Program-made: the position numbers and the translations under genes
In this document: positions 32,804-42,400 of the stretch, one piece after another
Layout: every line of letters starts with the position of its first letter
Numbering within the stretch: the stretch's first letter is position 1
The notes under the pieces: model-generated
Seen by the model: only the letters and a program-made list of their open reading frames with translations
What the model was told of the DNA's origin: nothing
Database searches by the model: none
Origin: Chersky-840 sp050011815
GTDB lineage: Bacteria; Actinomycetota; Acidimicrobiia; Acidimicrobiales; UBA8190
DNA length: 64,000 bases
Direction: 5' to 3'
Assembly: GCA_050011815.1 (NCBI GenBank)
Contig: JBEKIJ010000012.1
Span: forward strand, 1-64,000

Positions 32804-34723
32804 CTACCGGTTGGTGACGACCTCCGACCACGCCCCGGTGGTGAAGAGGTGGGGGGTGCCGGTGCCGTCGGCGGGGACGCTCCAGGTGTCGGTGGCGAGC
32901 TGGGTGCCGTCGGCGATGTTGGGAGTGGTGGCGGCGAGGGGGTTGAGCGAGGCGATGGCCTGGTCCTGGAGGACGCCGTAGAGGACGGTGGAGTTGTCGA
33001 GCCACTCCACCTGGTCGTCGACGCTGCGGGTCTCGGCCAGGGGGTGGACCTTCAAGGTGGCGAGGTCGACGACCGACAGCCGCCACTTCACGACCGAGCC
33101 CGGAAGCCGCCGCTTGAAGGCGATCTCCCGGTTGTCGGGGGACAGCGAGGGGCACTCGACGTTGGACATGATCACCGAGGCCCGGCGCGTCTCGAGGTCA
33201 CCCTCGATCAGGTAGGTCTGGCCGCCCGTTCCGAGGGTCGCATAGAAGTGGCGGCCGTCGTTGGCGAAGGTGACACCCCAGAAGTTGAAGTCGGGGGCCT
33301 CGAAGGGCTTGCCGTTCTTGGTCACGGCGAGCTGTTCGAGGTCGAAGAGGACCGTCCCCGTCCGCATGTCGATGACGTCGGTGCGCGTGGAGTACTGGCC
33401 GACCGTGGCGTAGGAGTCACCGCGGACGAACGTCGTGACCGACCCGTAGCGGCCGTCGGGCGAGACCCGGGCCCGACTCGGGAGCCCGGTGAGCGACACC
33501 TCGTGCAGCTTCTTGAAGTGGGCGTCGAAGACGATCGCACTCGTGGTGATGTAGAGGCCGGTCGACGGCCTGGTCAGGCAGAGGCCGACGCCTCCTTCGA
33601 AGTCGACACGGTTGCACGACAGGGGGGTCGTCGCCCTCGGCCCCGCCGGGTCGTCGGCGGCCACCAGGTCGAGGCGTCCGTAGTCGCCGTCGAGCGTGGT
33701 GCTGCGGAAGAGCAGATCCGAGCCGGCGCTCAGACCCTGGGTGGGGAGGGGCATCTGGGGCACCGCCGGCGACTGGCCGAGCGCGGCGGAAGGGTCGTTG
33801 AGCGCGCCGTGGAGGACCGAGGCACTCAACAGGACGATGACGAGCGCGGCCATGACGGCGAGGACCACGACGGGGCGGGTGAGAGACCTTCGCCGGGGCG
33901 TGCTCCCCTCCGCCGCCGGCGTCCGGCGGGGCAGCGCCACGACCAGGAGCATGGGGACGAGGTAGCCGAGCCACACCACGACGTCGAGGAGGACCGGGTA
34001 GGGCTGAATGCCGAACATCCCCGTCACGATGGAGGAGGTCACGGTCCCGGGGGGTGTGAAGTGCGACCAGTCGAATTGTGGCGTCTGGGCGAAGACCAAC
34101 CACCCCGCGGCGTTGGCCGCCTGGACCGCGGTCATGGCCAGGCCCGCGGCGCTGAGGACGAGGACGAAGGCGGTCGCCCGGAAGAACCGGGCGATGTGGA
34201 GGTGAAGACCACCGCGCACCACCGCGACCCCGACGATGACGGCGAGCACCACCCCCGCCACCGCGCCGACGGTCCCGAGGACCGGACTGCTGGCCTTGGT
34301 CCCGATGAGGGCCAGGACGAACACCGAGATCTCGAATCCCTCTCGAAGCACGGCGAAGAAGGCCATGGCGGCCAGGGCTCGACCCGACCCGCGCGCCAGA
34401 CGTGCCGCGGCGGTGGCGCCGGAATCCTGCATCAGGTCCTTGGGGAACCGGCGCATCCAGATGACCATGTAGGTCACGGTCAGGACGGCGACCACCCCCA
34501 CCACCGCTTCGAACCGATCGGCGGCGATGGTGGAGAGGTTGACCTCGACGATCCGCAGCGTGATGGCGACGACCAGGCACAGCGCCGCCGCCGCCGCCGA
34601 GGCCAGCCACACCAGCCGCAACTGGTCGCGCCGTCCCTGATGGTTGAGGAAGACCGCGATCGCTCCGAGGATGACGACGGTCTCGAGGCCCTCGCGGAGG
34701 CCGATGACGAATGCCGGCAGCAC
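32804..34723 (-). CDS. FTR1 family iron permease fused to an extracytoplasmic beta-propeller
   Basis: A 639-residue single open frame with two parts. Residues 1-310 are an FTR1/EfeU-type permease with about eight membrane segments and both iron-binding R-E-G-x-E motifs, at residues 10-14 (REGLE) and 127-131 (REGFE). Residues about 330-639 are soluble and repetitive: blades with SRARVSPDGRYGSVTTFV, FANDGRHFYATLG, CPSLSPDNREIAFKRRLPG and VEWLDNSTVLYGV, as in TolB-like six-bladed propellers. FTR1 proteins import ferric or ferrous iron with partner oxidases; the propeller would lie outside the membrane. No efeO or efeB gene is adjacent. The fusion is unusual and discussed as a finding. Confidence 0.88.
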   Translation of the reverse strand: MLPAFVIGLREGLETVVILGAIAVFLNHQGRRDQLRLVWLASAAAAALCLVVAITLRIVEVNLSTIAADRFEAVVGVVAVLTVTYMVIWMRRFPKDLMQDSGATAAARLARGSGRALAAMAFFAVLREGFEISVFVLALIGTKASSPVLGTVGAVAGVVLAVIVGVAVVRGGLHLHIARFFRATAFVLVLSAAGLAMTAVQAANAAGWLVFAQTPQFDWSHFTPPGTVTSSIVTGMFGIQPYPVLLDVVVWLGYLVPMLLVVALPRRTPAAEGSTPRRRSLTRPVVVLAVMAALVIVLLSASVLHGALNDPSAALGQSPAVPQMPLPTQGLSAGSDLLFRSTTLDGDYGRLDLVAADDPAGPRATTPLSCNRVDFEGGVGLCLTRPSTGLYITTSAIVFDAHFKKLHEVSLTGLPSRARVSPDGRYGSVTTFVRGDSYATVGQYSTRTDVIDMRTGTVLFDLEQLAVTKNGKPFEAPDFNFWGVTFANDGRHFYATLGTGGQTYLIEGDLETRRASVIMSNVECPSLSPDNREIAFKRRLPGSVVKWRLSVVDLATLKVHPLAETRSVDDQVEWLDNSTVLYGVLQDQAIASLNPLAATTPNIADGTQLATDTWSVPADGTGTPHLFTTGAWSEVVTNR

Positions 34724-35049
34724 GAGAGCGCTCTAGCTGCTCAGGGCGGTGGCGGGGGCGGTCGAGCTCGTACCGGCGTCAGACCAGCCGCGCCGGTGCC
34801 ACCTCTCGCCCGACGACTGCCCACAGACAGCGCCTTGCCACACGTCGTTCACCACGGACCACCTTCTCGGTACCTTCTCTGACCATCGGCACCGCGGCGA
34901 CCGGGCCTTGAGGAGCCGGGGCGATGCCCGGCGCGGGTGCCCTTGCGAGGGCGCAGAGAACGCTCACTGTGCCTCGATCGGACGCCGATAGTGGCGGTGG
35001 GCCCTCCGGGATCCGTCACCCGGTGACCCGGGGCGGCGCCTGAGCGCGT
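34724..35049. other. Gene-free stretch between FTR1 fusion and DinB gene
   Basis: These 326 bases lie upstream of the iron-permease fusion and downstream of the DinB gene, both on the minus strand. Short frames here have no family resemblance. The GGTACCGAGAAGGTGG segment (minus strand near 34865-34880) may belong to the permease promoter. I find no Fur-box-like inverted repeat that I can defend. Confidence 0.5.
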
Positions 35050-35568
35050 CTACCAGCCGACGGTGCCGTCGACGAGCTCGCGGATGAGATCGGCGTGGCC
35101 GTTGTGGCGGGCGTACTCCTCGATCATGTGGACGTAGATCCACCGCAAGGAGCAGGGCTCGCCGTCTCGCAGCCCGGTGTCGTCGAGGGAGTGGGCGGCG
35201 GCCGCCGCTCTGCTGCGCTCACACTCCTCGCGCCATGTGGCGAGGTCGGTCTCCCAGTCCGCCTCGTCGAGGGGCACGAGCTCGCTGTCCTCGACTTCGG
35301 GGTCGTACCAGATCGGTGGTGCCTCGGAATCACCGAGCAGGGTCCTCCGGAACCAGCCCCGCTCCACTTCCCCCATGTGGCGAACCAGGCCGTGCAGCGA
35401 CAGGTTCGAGGTGGGGACGGGCCGTGCCTTTCGACCGGCATCGGTCATCCCCTCGCACTTGAGCAGCAACGTGGTCCGGTGGAACTCGAGCCACCGTTCG
35501 AGCATGGCCCGTTCCGGGGCCACGTAGGGCGGCTCGCTCCGTCGGGGGTCCACCAGATCTTCCACCAT
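35050..35568 (-). CDS. DinB family protein (DUF664)
   Basis: The 172-residue protein has the DinB four-helix bundle: ERAMLERWLEFHRTTLLLKCEGMTDAGR, then LSLHGLVRHMGEVERGWFRRTLLG (metal histidine in LVRHM) and LRWIYVHMIEEYARHNGHADLIREL with two further histidines. These three histidines form the usual metal triad. DUF664 proteins are putative metal enzymes, and some act as thiol S-transferases for mycothiol or bacillithiol. ATG 35568 is chosen over an upstream frame start. Its substrate is unknown. Confidence 0.88.
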   Translation of the reverse strand: MVEDLVDPRRSEPPYVAPERAMLERWLEFHRTTLLLKCEGMTDAGRKARPVPTSNLSLHGLVRHMGEVERGWFRRTLLGDSEAPPIWYDPEVEDSELVPLDEADWETDLATWREECERSRAAAAAHSLDDTGLRDGEPCSLRWIYVHMIEEYARHNGHADLIRELVDGTVGW

Positions 35569-35631
35569 GGGACACCCCCTCGCCGGGTCGAGCACCTACC
35601 CGCCAAGCTAGACGGCGACACGCCGCCCCGG

Positions 35632-37482
35632 TCAGCCGAAGGTGAAGTCGTAGGCGTCCACTCCGGGTGAGACGTCGAGCACGATGGTGTCCGACTCGTA
35701 TTCCGACGACGACACCAGCGTGTAGAGCCGGGGGATGCCCGACACGTCGAAGGTCTGGGTGTGCGATCCGACCGTGGCCTTGACGGTGCCCGTCCCCCCG
35801 AGGACCAGGTACACGTCGTTGGCCTGGAAGGCGAGCTCGATGCGGGCGTCGGCGCCGGCGGTGATCTTCTCCGGTCCCACCGTCCACGTGCCGGAGAAGG
35901 CCAGGTAGTCGGAGGGGAGCGAGCCGGGGAACTTGTAGACGGCGGGTTGGTTCTCGGAGATGGTGGTGCCGTCGTAGTTGGGCAGCCCGTACTTGTAGCC
36001 CAGGTAGGACTCCGGCGTCTGCTCACTCGTCGGCGTCTTGTCGGGGACGTCGGTGCGCCCCGGGAGCACCACCTTCGGGTTGGCATCGGTCAGGAGTGTG
36101 CGGATGAGCGACTCGGTGACGCCGTAGTCCCCCTCGCCGAACTCGGCGTGGCGGACCTGACCGGTGGCGTCGATCAGGTACTCGGCCGGCCACGACTCGT
36201 TCTGGTAGGCATCCCAGGTCTTGTAGTTGTTGTCGATGGCGACGGGGTACACCACGCCGAGCTGTTTGGCAGCTTGGGAGACGTTCGACACGACGTGCTC
36301 GAAGGCGAACTCCGGGGTGTGGACACCCACGACCTCGAACCCGTCCTTGTGATACCTCGAGTACCAGGACTCGACATGGGGCAGCGACCGTTGGCAGTTG
36401 ATGCACGAGTACGTCCAGAAGTCGACCAGGAGCACCTTGCCCTTGAGCGACGCCAGCGACAGGGGCCGATCACCGGGCGTGTTGAGCCAGGCCGCGATGC
36501 CCTGGAAGTTCGGGGCGGCGCCGCAGTCCTCGAGCGAGGACAGGCCCGGCGCGCAGCTGCCCAGCTTTCCCGTCTTCTTCTCTTGCTTGATCGACGCCAA
36601 CTCTCTCTTGGCATAGGAACCACCTTCGACGTGGTTCTGGAGGATGGTCGTGTACCCGGGCACGACGCGTTGCAGGCCGTTGGTGACATTGAAGGCGATG
36701 AGCAACGTCATGGCCAGGAGCACCACGCCGCCGATCTGTCTGGCCCGCGCCGCATGGGCCCGGAAGCCCGAGACCCGTTCGGCCACGCGCTGGCCCGCCA
36801 GCGCGAACACGAGCAAGGGCACCGAGGCCCCCAGGGCGAAGTCGATGGTGAGCACAACCGAGGCCAGGCCGACGCGGTGGTTGGCGCTCACCACGGAGAT
36901 GGCGGTCAGCACCGGGCCCGCGCACGGCACGAAGAGGGCGCCGAGTCCGAGCCCGAGGACGAACCCGCCGGCGTTCCCGTTGGGTTGGCGCTGGGCCGCC
37001 CGGGCGAAGGGCCGCTCGAGGAGGTGCCCGAGCGGGGGGACGATGAGCCCGGCCGCCACCACGCCGAGGATGACGAGCCCGGCGTCGCGCAGGAAGTCCT
37101 GAGGCAGCCCGAGGGCGCTCAGCAGGGAGGACCCGACCAGGGTGACGATGCTGAAGCTGACGACGAGCCCGGCCACCACCGCGTAGGCGCGGTAACTGCG
37201 GGCCCGGCCCTCGAGCAGCGACCGGGTCCGGACGGTGGTCGACCGCGTGGGGCGCACCGCCACCCGGAGGGTGTCGCCCGAGCCTCTCGTCCCTGCCGGC
37301 ACGCGCGTGCGGGTCGGTCGAGATTCGGCTCCGGGCTCTCCGCTTGCGGTGTCGGTCTCGGCGTCGTCTGTCGTCGGCACCGTCGCCCCGGCCACAAGGA
37401 CCACGGGGAGGACCGGCAAGATGCACGGGGAGATGCCCGCGATCATCCCCGCGACGAATCCGATGCCATACAGCAGGAGCAC
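35632..37482 (-). CDS. dipZ: DipZ-like fusion: CcdA membrane domain, thioredoxin-like domain, C-terminal beta domain
   Basis: A 616-residue three-part protein. Residues 1-270 form a CcdA/DsbD-type membrane domain with GISPCILPVLP and FVPCAGPVLTAIS, the two cysteine regions that pass reducing power across the membrane. An Arg-rich loop of about 60 residues sits after the first helix. Residues about 320-470 form a TlpA/AhpC-like thioredoxin domain with the motif YSCINCQRSLPH. The C-terminal 140 residues are a beta sandwich (LAFSGTWTVGPEKITAGADARIEL), as in mycobacterial DipZ (Rv2874). It exports reductant for cytochrome c or secreted protein maturation. The start is GTG 37482. Confidence 0.92.
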   Translation of the reverse strand: MLLLYGIGFVAGMIAGISPCILPVLPVVLVAGATVPTTDDAETDTASGEPGAESRPTRTRVPAGTRGSGDTLRVAVRPTRSTTVRTRSLLEGRARSYRAYAVVAGLVVSFSIVTLVGSSLLSALGLPQDFLRDAGLVILGVVAAGLIVPPLGHLLERPFARAAQRQPNGNAGGFVLGLGLGALFVPCAGPVLTAISVVSANHRVGLASVVLTIDFALGASVPLLVFALAGQRVAERVSGFRAHAARARQIGGVVLLAMTLLIAFNVTNGLQRVVPGYTTILQNHVEGGSYAKRELASIKQEKKTGKLGSCAPGLSSLEDCGAAPNFQGIAAWLNTPGDRPLSLASLKGKVLLVDFWTYSCINCQRSLPHVESWYSRYHKDGFEVVGVHTPEFAFEHVVSNVSQAAKQLGVVYPVAIDNNYKTWDAYQNESWPAEYLIDATGQVRHAEFGEGDYGVTESLIRTLLTDANPKVVLPGRTDVPDKTPTSEQTPESYLGYKYGLPNYDGTTISENQPAVYKFPGSLPSDYLAFSGTWTVGPEKITAGADARIELAFQANDVYLVLGGTGTVKATVGSHTQTFDVSGIPRLYTLVSSSEYESDTIVLDVSPGVDAYDFTFG

Positions 37483-37579
37483 GGTCGGGCGGCCCTCTCT
37501 CCGACGCCTCGGTGGCGTCCGGTACCGCCATCGTACGAAGGGGGCGGTCGGAAACGACGTCGCCTCGCGCCGGCCATGA

Positions 37580-37596
37580 CGCCTCCTTCGGAGGCG
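37580..37596. terminator. Hairpin between glpK and dipZ
   Basis: CGCCTCC pairs with GGAGGCG around a TTC loop, a perfect 7-base-arm stem immediately after the glpK stop on the minus strand. No T-run follows, so it is a weak terminator candidate. Confidence 0.45.
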
Positions 37597-37602
37597 GCGC
37601 CT

Positions 37603-39123
37603 TCAGCTCCCGGGGACCGCCCACCGCAGTGACCGCTCGACGGCGTGGCGCCAGCCCTCATAGGCGCGATCGGCCGCCACCTCCGTGACCTGAGCCTCGA
37701 ACCGGGCGTCGAGGGACCAGATCGACTCGAGGTCGCCCACCGTCTCCCACACGCCTTCGGCCACTCCCGCCAGCGTGGCGGCACCCAGGGCGGTGGTCTC
37801 GGTGGTGGTGGGACGGGCGACGGGCACGCGCAACTGGTCGGCTTGGTTCTGCAACAGGAGGTCGAGGACGGCCGCACCGCCGTCGACGCGCAAGGCGGCG
37901 AGCTCCGCCCCGGCCTTCTTCATGGCGTCGACCACGTCGCGCACCTGGTACGCCATGGCCTCGATCACGGCCCGGGCGATGTGGGCGGCTCCCACACCCC
38001 GGGTGAGACCGGTGATCGTCCCGCGCGCGTAGGGGTCCCACCACGGGCTGCCGAGCCCGGTGAAGGCGGGCACCACGAAGACCCCCTCGCTGTCGTCGAC
38101 CTGCTCGGCCAGCGGTCCGATGCCGGCCGCCTCCTCGATGAGGCCGAGCCCGTCGCGGAGCCACTGGATCGCCGCGCCCGTGACGAACACCGCGCCCTCG
38201 AGCGCGTAGGCCACCGGCGACGAGCCGCCGTGCTCGCCGAGGTCCCACGCCACCGTGGTGAGGAGGCCCTCGGAAGGCGGCGGGCACTCCTCACCGACGT
38301 TCAGCAGCACGAAGCTCCCCGTCCCATAGGTCACCTTGGCCATACCCGGTGACACACAGGCCTGGCCGAAGAGGGCGGCCTGCTGATCCCCGGCCACCCC
38401 GCTCACGGGCACACCGGCGATGGCGGGCGCCTGGTCGCCGAGCACTCCCCGCACCACACCGAACCGCCCGCACGAGGGCCGCACCTCGGGGAGCGCGGCC
38501 CGGGGCACGCCCAAGATGTGACACAGCTCGTCGGACCAGCACCGCTCCCGGATGTCATAGAGCAAGGTGCGCGAGGCGTTGGTGGCATCGGTGACGACCG
38601 CCCCGCCGTCGGTGGCACCGGTGAGGTTCCAGATCAACCAGGCGTCGACGGTCCCGAGCACCAGGTCGTCGGTGACCTTCACCCCCCCGGGGCCGAGCAG
38701 CCACTCCATCTTGGTGCCCGAGAAGTACGGGTCGAGGACCAGGCCGGTGCGGGCGCGCACCACGGGAAGATGGCCCTCGGCGCGCAGCTGGTCGCATCGC
38801 TCGGCGGTGCGCCGGTCCTGCCACACGATGGCCCGGTGCAGCGGCTTCCCCGTGGCCCGGTCCCAGGCGACCACGGTCTCTCGCTGGTTGGTGATGCCGA
38901 TGGCCGCCACCGCGTGGCCCGCGGCGTGGCGGCGCCCGGCCACCTCGGCCACCGTGGTCACCACCGAGTCCCAGATCTCGGCCGGATCGTGCTCGACCCA
39001 TCCTGGGCGGGGGTAGTACTGGGCGAGCTCGCGGTATGAGACGTCGATGACGGCCCCGGTCTCGTCGACGGCGAGGGCCCGGACGCCGGTCGTCCCCGCA
39101 TCGATGGCGATCACGCAGGCCAC
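37603..39123 (-). CDS. glpK: Glycerol kinase
   Basis: The 506-residue FGGY kinase closely follows GlpK: VIAIDAGTTGVRALAVDETG at the start, GITNQRETVVAWDRATGKPLHRAIVWQDRRT, YFSGTKMEWLL, VSGVAGDQQAALFGQACVSPGMAKVTYGTGSF, PAFTGLGSPWWDPYARGTITGLTRG, and MAYQVRDVVDAM. It makes glycerol-3-phosphate from glycerol and ATP. GTG 39123 is the start: the conserved fold begins at once, and TAGGGT (39132-39137, minus strand) is 8 bases upstream, so it is probably leaderless. A more divergent relative lies at 14185. It is divergent from nrdJ. Confidence 0.95.
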   Translation of the reverse strand: MACVIAIDAGTTGVRALAVDETGAVIDVSYRELAQYYPRPGWVEHDPAEIWDSVVTTVAEVAGRRHAAGHAVAAIGITNQRETVVAWDRATGKPLHRAIVWQDRRTAERCDQLRAEGHLPVVRARTGLVLDPYFSGTKMEWLLGPGGVKVTDDLVLGTVDAWLIWNLTGATDGGAVVTDATNASRTLLYDIRERCWSDELCHILGVPRAALPEVRPSCGRFGVVRGVLGDQAPAIAGVPVSGVAGDQQAALFGQACVSPGMAKVTYGTGSFVLLNVGEECPPPSEGLLTTVAWDLGEHGGSSPVAYALEGAVFVTGAAIQWLRDGLGLIEEAAGIGPLAEQVDDSEGVFVVPAFTGLGSPWWDPYARGTITGLTRGVGAAHIARAVIEAMAYQVRDVVDAMKKAGAELAALRVDGGAAVLDLLLQNQADQLRVPVARPTTTETTALGAATLAGVAEGVWETVGDLESIWSLDARFEAQVTEVAADRAYEGWRHAVERSLRWAVPGS

Positions 39124-39247
39124 GGTCGGGGACCCTATCCGGACCCCCAGGCACGACCCGGTGGGGCTCGACCCGCCCTCGCCGCGGGCCCCGGGTGCAA
39201 ACCTTCGCGAACGGGTCGCGACCAGGGCCGACGCCGGACCGATCCCG

Positions 39248-39277
39248 TTGACACCTTCGTAACTACAGTGCTGTAAT
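39248..39277 (+). promoter_or_regulatory. nrdJ promoter, -35 TTGACA and -10 TGTAAT
   Basis: TTGACA at 39248-39253 and TGTAAT at 39272-39277 are separated by 18 bases, a near-consensus promoter for the main sigma factor. It lies about 130 bases before the nrdJ start, leaving a leader that contains the candidate NrdR sites. Confidence 0.7.
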
Positions 39278-39279
39278 GG

Positions 39280-39329
39280 CCCCTGCATCTGGTAGGCCCC
39301 ACAGGGGAGACCACAACATCTTGTGGTCT
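39280..39329 (+). promoter_or_regulatory. Candidate tandem NrdR boxes before nrdJ
   Basis: The right site is an inverted repeat, AGACCACAA-CATC-TTGTGGTCT at 39308-39329, with perfect 9-base arms; its core CCACAACATCTTGTGG resembles actinobacterial NrdR boxes. A weaker match with the same CATCT core (39286-39290) lies 31 bases upstream of the right CATCT (39317-39321). That is three helical turns, the usual NrdR-box pairing. Both lie just after the -10 box, where a repressor would block transcription. Confidence 0.65.
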
Positions 39330-39413
39330 GGGGGGGACGACGGGCCGGGGGGCCCTGTTCCTCTCCCGGGGGCCCACACCTACGCTGGGAACCAAGGAAA
39401 GGGACCAACGAAC

Positions 39414-42400
39414 ATGGCAATCGCTCCGCAGCGGACCGCTATCGGCATTCGGCGGTACTTCACCACCGAAGGGGTCCACCCCTACGACGAGCTCGCATGG
39501 GACCGGCGCGATTCGCGCATCACCGACTACCGCGACGGCAGCATCGCCTTCGAGCAGCTCGAGGTCGAGGTGCCTGTCACCTGGAGCCTCAACGCCACCA
39601 ACATCCTGGCCCAGAAGTACTTCCGGGGGACCCCCGGCACCGCCGAGCGCGAGACCTCGTTGAAGCAGGTGGCCGACCGGGTGGTGGACACCATCACCGC
39701 CTGGGGCATCAAGGACGGCTACTTCGAGGACGACGCCGAGGCGCAGACCTTCAGCGACGAGCTCAAGCACATCATCGTGAACCAGCGGGCCGCATTCAAC
39801 TCCCCGGTGTGGTTCAACATCGGTGTGAAAGGTGTCCCGCAGCAGGCCAGCGCGTGTTTCATCCTTGCCGTCGACGACTCGATGGACTCGATCCTCAACT
39901 GGTACCGGGAAGAAGGCATCATCTTCAAGGGTGGTTCGGGCGCCGGCGTGAACCTGTCGAGCATCCGCGCCTCGGTCGAACGGCTCCAAGGCGGCGGTAC
40001 CGCTTCGGGCCCGGTGTCGTTCATGCGCGGAGCCGACGCCTCGGCGGGGACGATCAAGTCCGGTGGCAAGACCCGCCGGGCCGCCAAGATGGTCATCCTC
40101 AACGACGACCACCCCGACATCGAGGACTTCATCTGGTGCAAGGCCCTCGAGGAGCGCAAGGCGCGGGTCCTTCGCGACAGCGGGTTCGACATGGACCTCG
40201 ACGGATCCGACTCGTTCTCCATCCAGTACCAGAACGCCAACAACTCGGTGCGCGTGACCGACGAGTTCATGCAGGCCGTCCTCGACGACGCCGACTGGGC
40301 CCTCACGGCCCGCACCGACGGCTCGGCGGTCCGTATCGTCAAGGCTCGAGACCTGTTCCGCCAGATCGCCCACGCCGCCTGGGAATGCGCCGACCCCGGC
40401 ATGCAGTTCGACACGACCATCAATCGCTGGCACACGGCCCCCAACGCCGGCCGGATCAACGGCAGTAACCCTTGCTGCTTCGTGGGTGAGACAGAGGTCG
40501 TAACAGCCGATGGTCGGCTTTCTATCGCCGAACTGGCCCTCCGTTGTGAGCTGGGTGAGGACGCGCCGAACGTCGTCGCCTTCGATCTCACCAAGAGTGA
40601 GCTGGTCATGCCCGAGATGGTCAAGGCTTGGGTTGCGGGATACACGTCAGACCTCGTAGAGGTCACCACTGACCGGGGTCGCTTGCGCTGTACGCCTGAG
40701 CATCCTTTCCTGACCATGACAGGCGAGTTTGTGCACGCACAGTCACTCGTTCCTGGAACGAGGCTTCACGGCCTTGAGGGTACTGAGCGGATCGTGTCCG
40801 TAGGCAGGCTCCGTTTGGAACAAGAAGTCCCCGTATACGACCTGGAGGTGGCGGGGGTTCACAACTTCGCCGTTGCGACCAGTGACTCCACCGGAGTCAT
40901 CGTCCACAACAGCGAGTACATGCACATCGACAACAGCGCCTGCAACCTGGCCTCGATCAACCTGCTCAAGTACCTCCGCGAGGACGACAGCTTCGACGCC
41001 GAGAGCTTCAACGCCACGGTGGACGTCGTGTTCACGGCGCAGGAGATCCTGGTCGGCAACGCCGACTACCCGACCGAGAAGATCGCCGAGAACTCGCGCC
41101 GGTACCGTGAGCTCGGCCTCGGATACGCGAACCTGGGTGCCCTCCTCATGGCCCAGGGCCTGCCCTATGACTCCGACGAGGGTCGGGCCTGGGCCGCGTC
41201 GATCACGGCCCTCATGACGGGCCACGCCTACGCCGTGTCCGCTCGGACGGCGTCGCGCATGGGCCCCTTCGCCGGCTTCCACGCCGATCGCGAGGCGATG
41301 CTCAACGTGCTGCAGATGCACCGCGCCGAGGTCGCCAAGATCGACGAGGAGCTCGTTCCCATGGATCTGCTCTCCGCCGCTCAGGAAGCGTGGGACGATG
41401 CCGTCGAGCTCGGAGAGCAGTTCGGCGTGCGCAACTCCCAGGCCAGCGTCCTCGCCCCGACAGGAACCATCGCCCTGATGCTCGACTGTGACACCACCGG
41501 TGTCGAGCCCGACCTCGGCCTCGTGAAGACGAAGAAGCTCGTCGGTGGTGGGACCATGTCCATCGTCAACCAGACGGTGCCCCGTGCCCTGGCGAGGCTC
41601 GGCTACATGCCCGAGCAGGTCGACGACATCATCTCCTACATCGACGAGCACAAGTCGATCGTGGGTGCCCCGCACCTGGCGAGCGAGCACATGGCCGTGT
41701 TCGCCTGCTCGATGGGCGACAACACGATCCATTACACGGGGCACGTCCGCATGATGGGTGCCGTCCAACCGTTCATCAGCGGCGCCATCAGCAAGTGCGT
41801 CGTGGGTGACACCCTGCTTGCCACTACCGACGGGCTCATCCGTATCGGTGGCCTGCACCAGGGCGAGAGTCCCGACAGCTTCCGCGACGAGATCCTCGCC
41901 GTGGCGTCGATCGGTGGCATCCACAAGACCGACGCCTTCTACTACGGCGGTGTCCGCCCGGTGCGTCGGGTGGTGCTCCGTTCCGGCCACGCCGTCACCG
42001 GAACCCCGAACCACCGGGTGCTGACCGCGGGGGCGACGGGCCTCGACTGGAAGCGTCTCGACCAGGTCGAGCCGGGCGATTACGTGGCCTCGAAGTACGG
42101 GGACGAGTTGTGGTCGGAACTTCCCGCCCGTTTCGACGACTTCACGCCGACTCGCTCCTACGGCTCCCAGAAGACGGTCCGGATCCCCGACGAGATGACG
42201 GACCCGCTGGCGTTCCTGCTCGGCGCCTACGCATCCGAGGGCCATACCTCGCGTTCGACGTGGACGATAGTCATCACGAACTCCGAGGACGCCGTCCTGG
42301 AGGAGATCGCTGAGGCCGCTCGCGTGTGCTTCGACGTCGAAGCCAAGATCCGCCGTCCCGCGGACCGTTGCCCGAGCGTTGAGATCTCCTCGAAGACGAT

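Noticed and set aside
34779..34967. A 62-codon minus-strand frame between the FTR1 fusion and DinB genes
   Set aside because: The composition is that of chance high-GC frames, with no Shine-Dalgarno and no similarity that I recognise.
39124..39413. A cobalamin riboswitch before nrdJ
   Set aside because: No B12-box-like sequence (GCCACTG core with its pairing arms) is seen. The leader instead carries the inverted repeats called as NrdR boxes.
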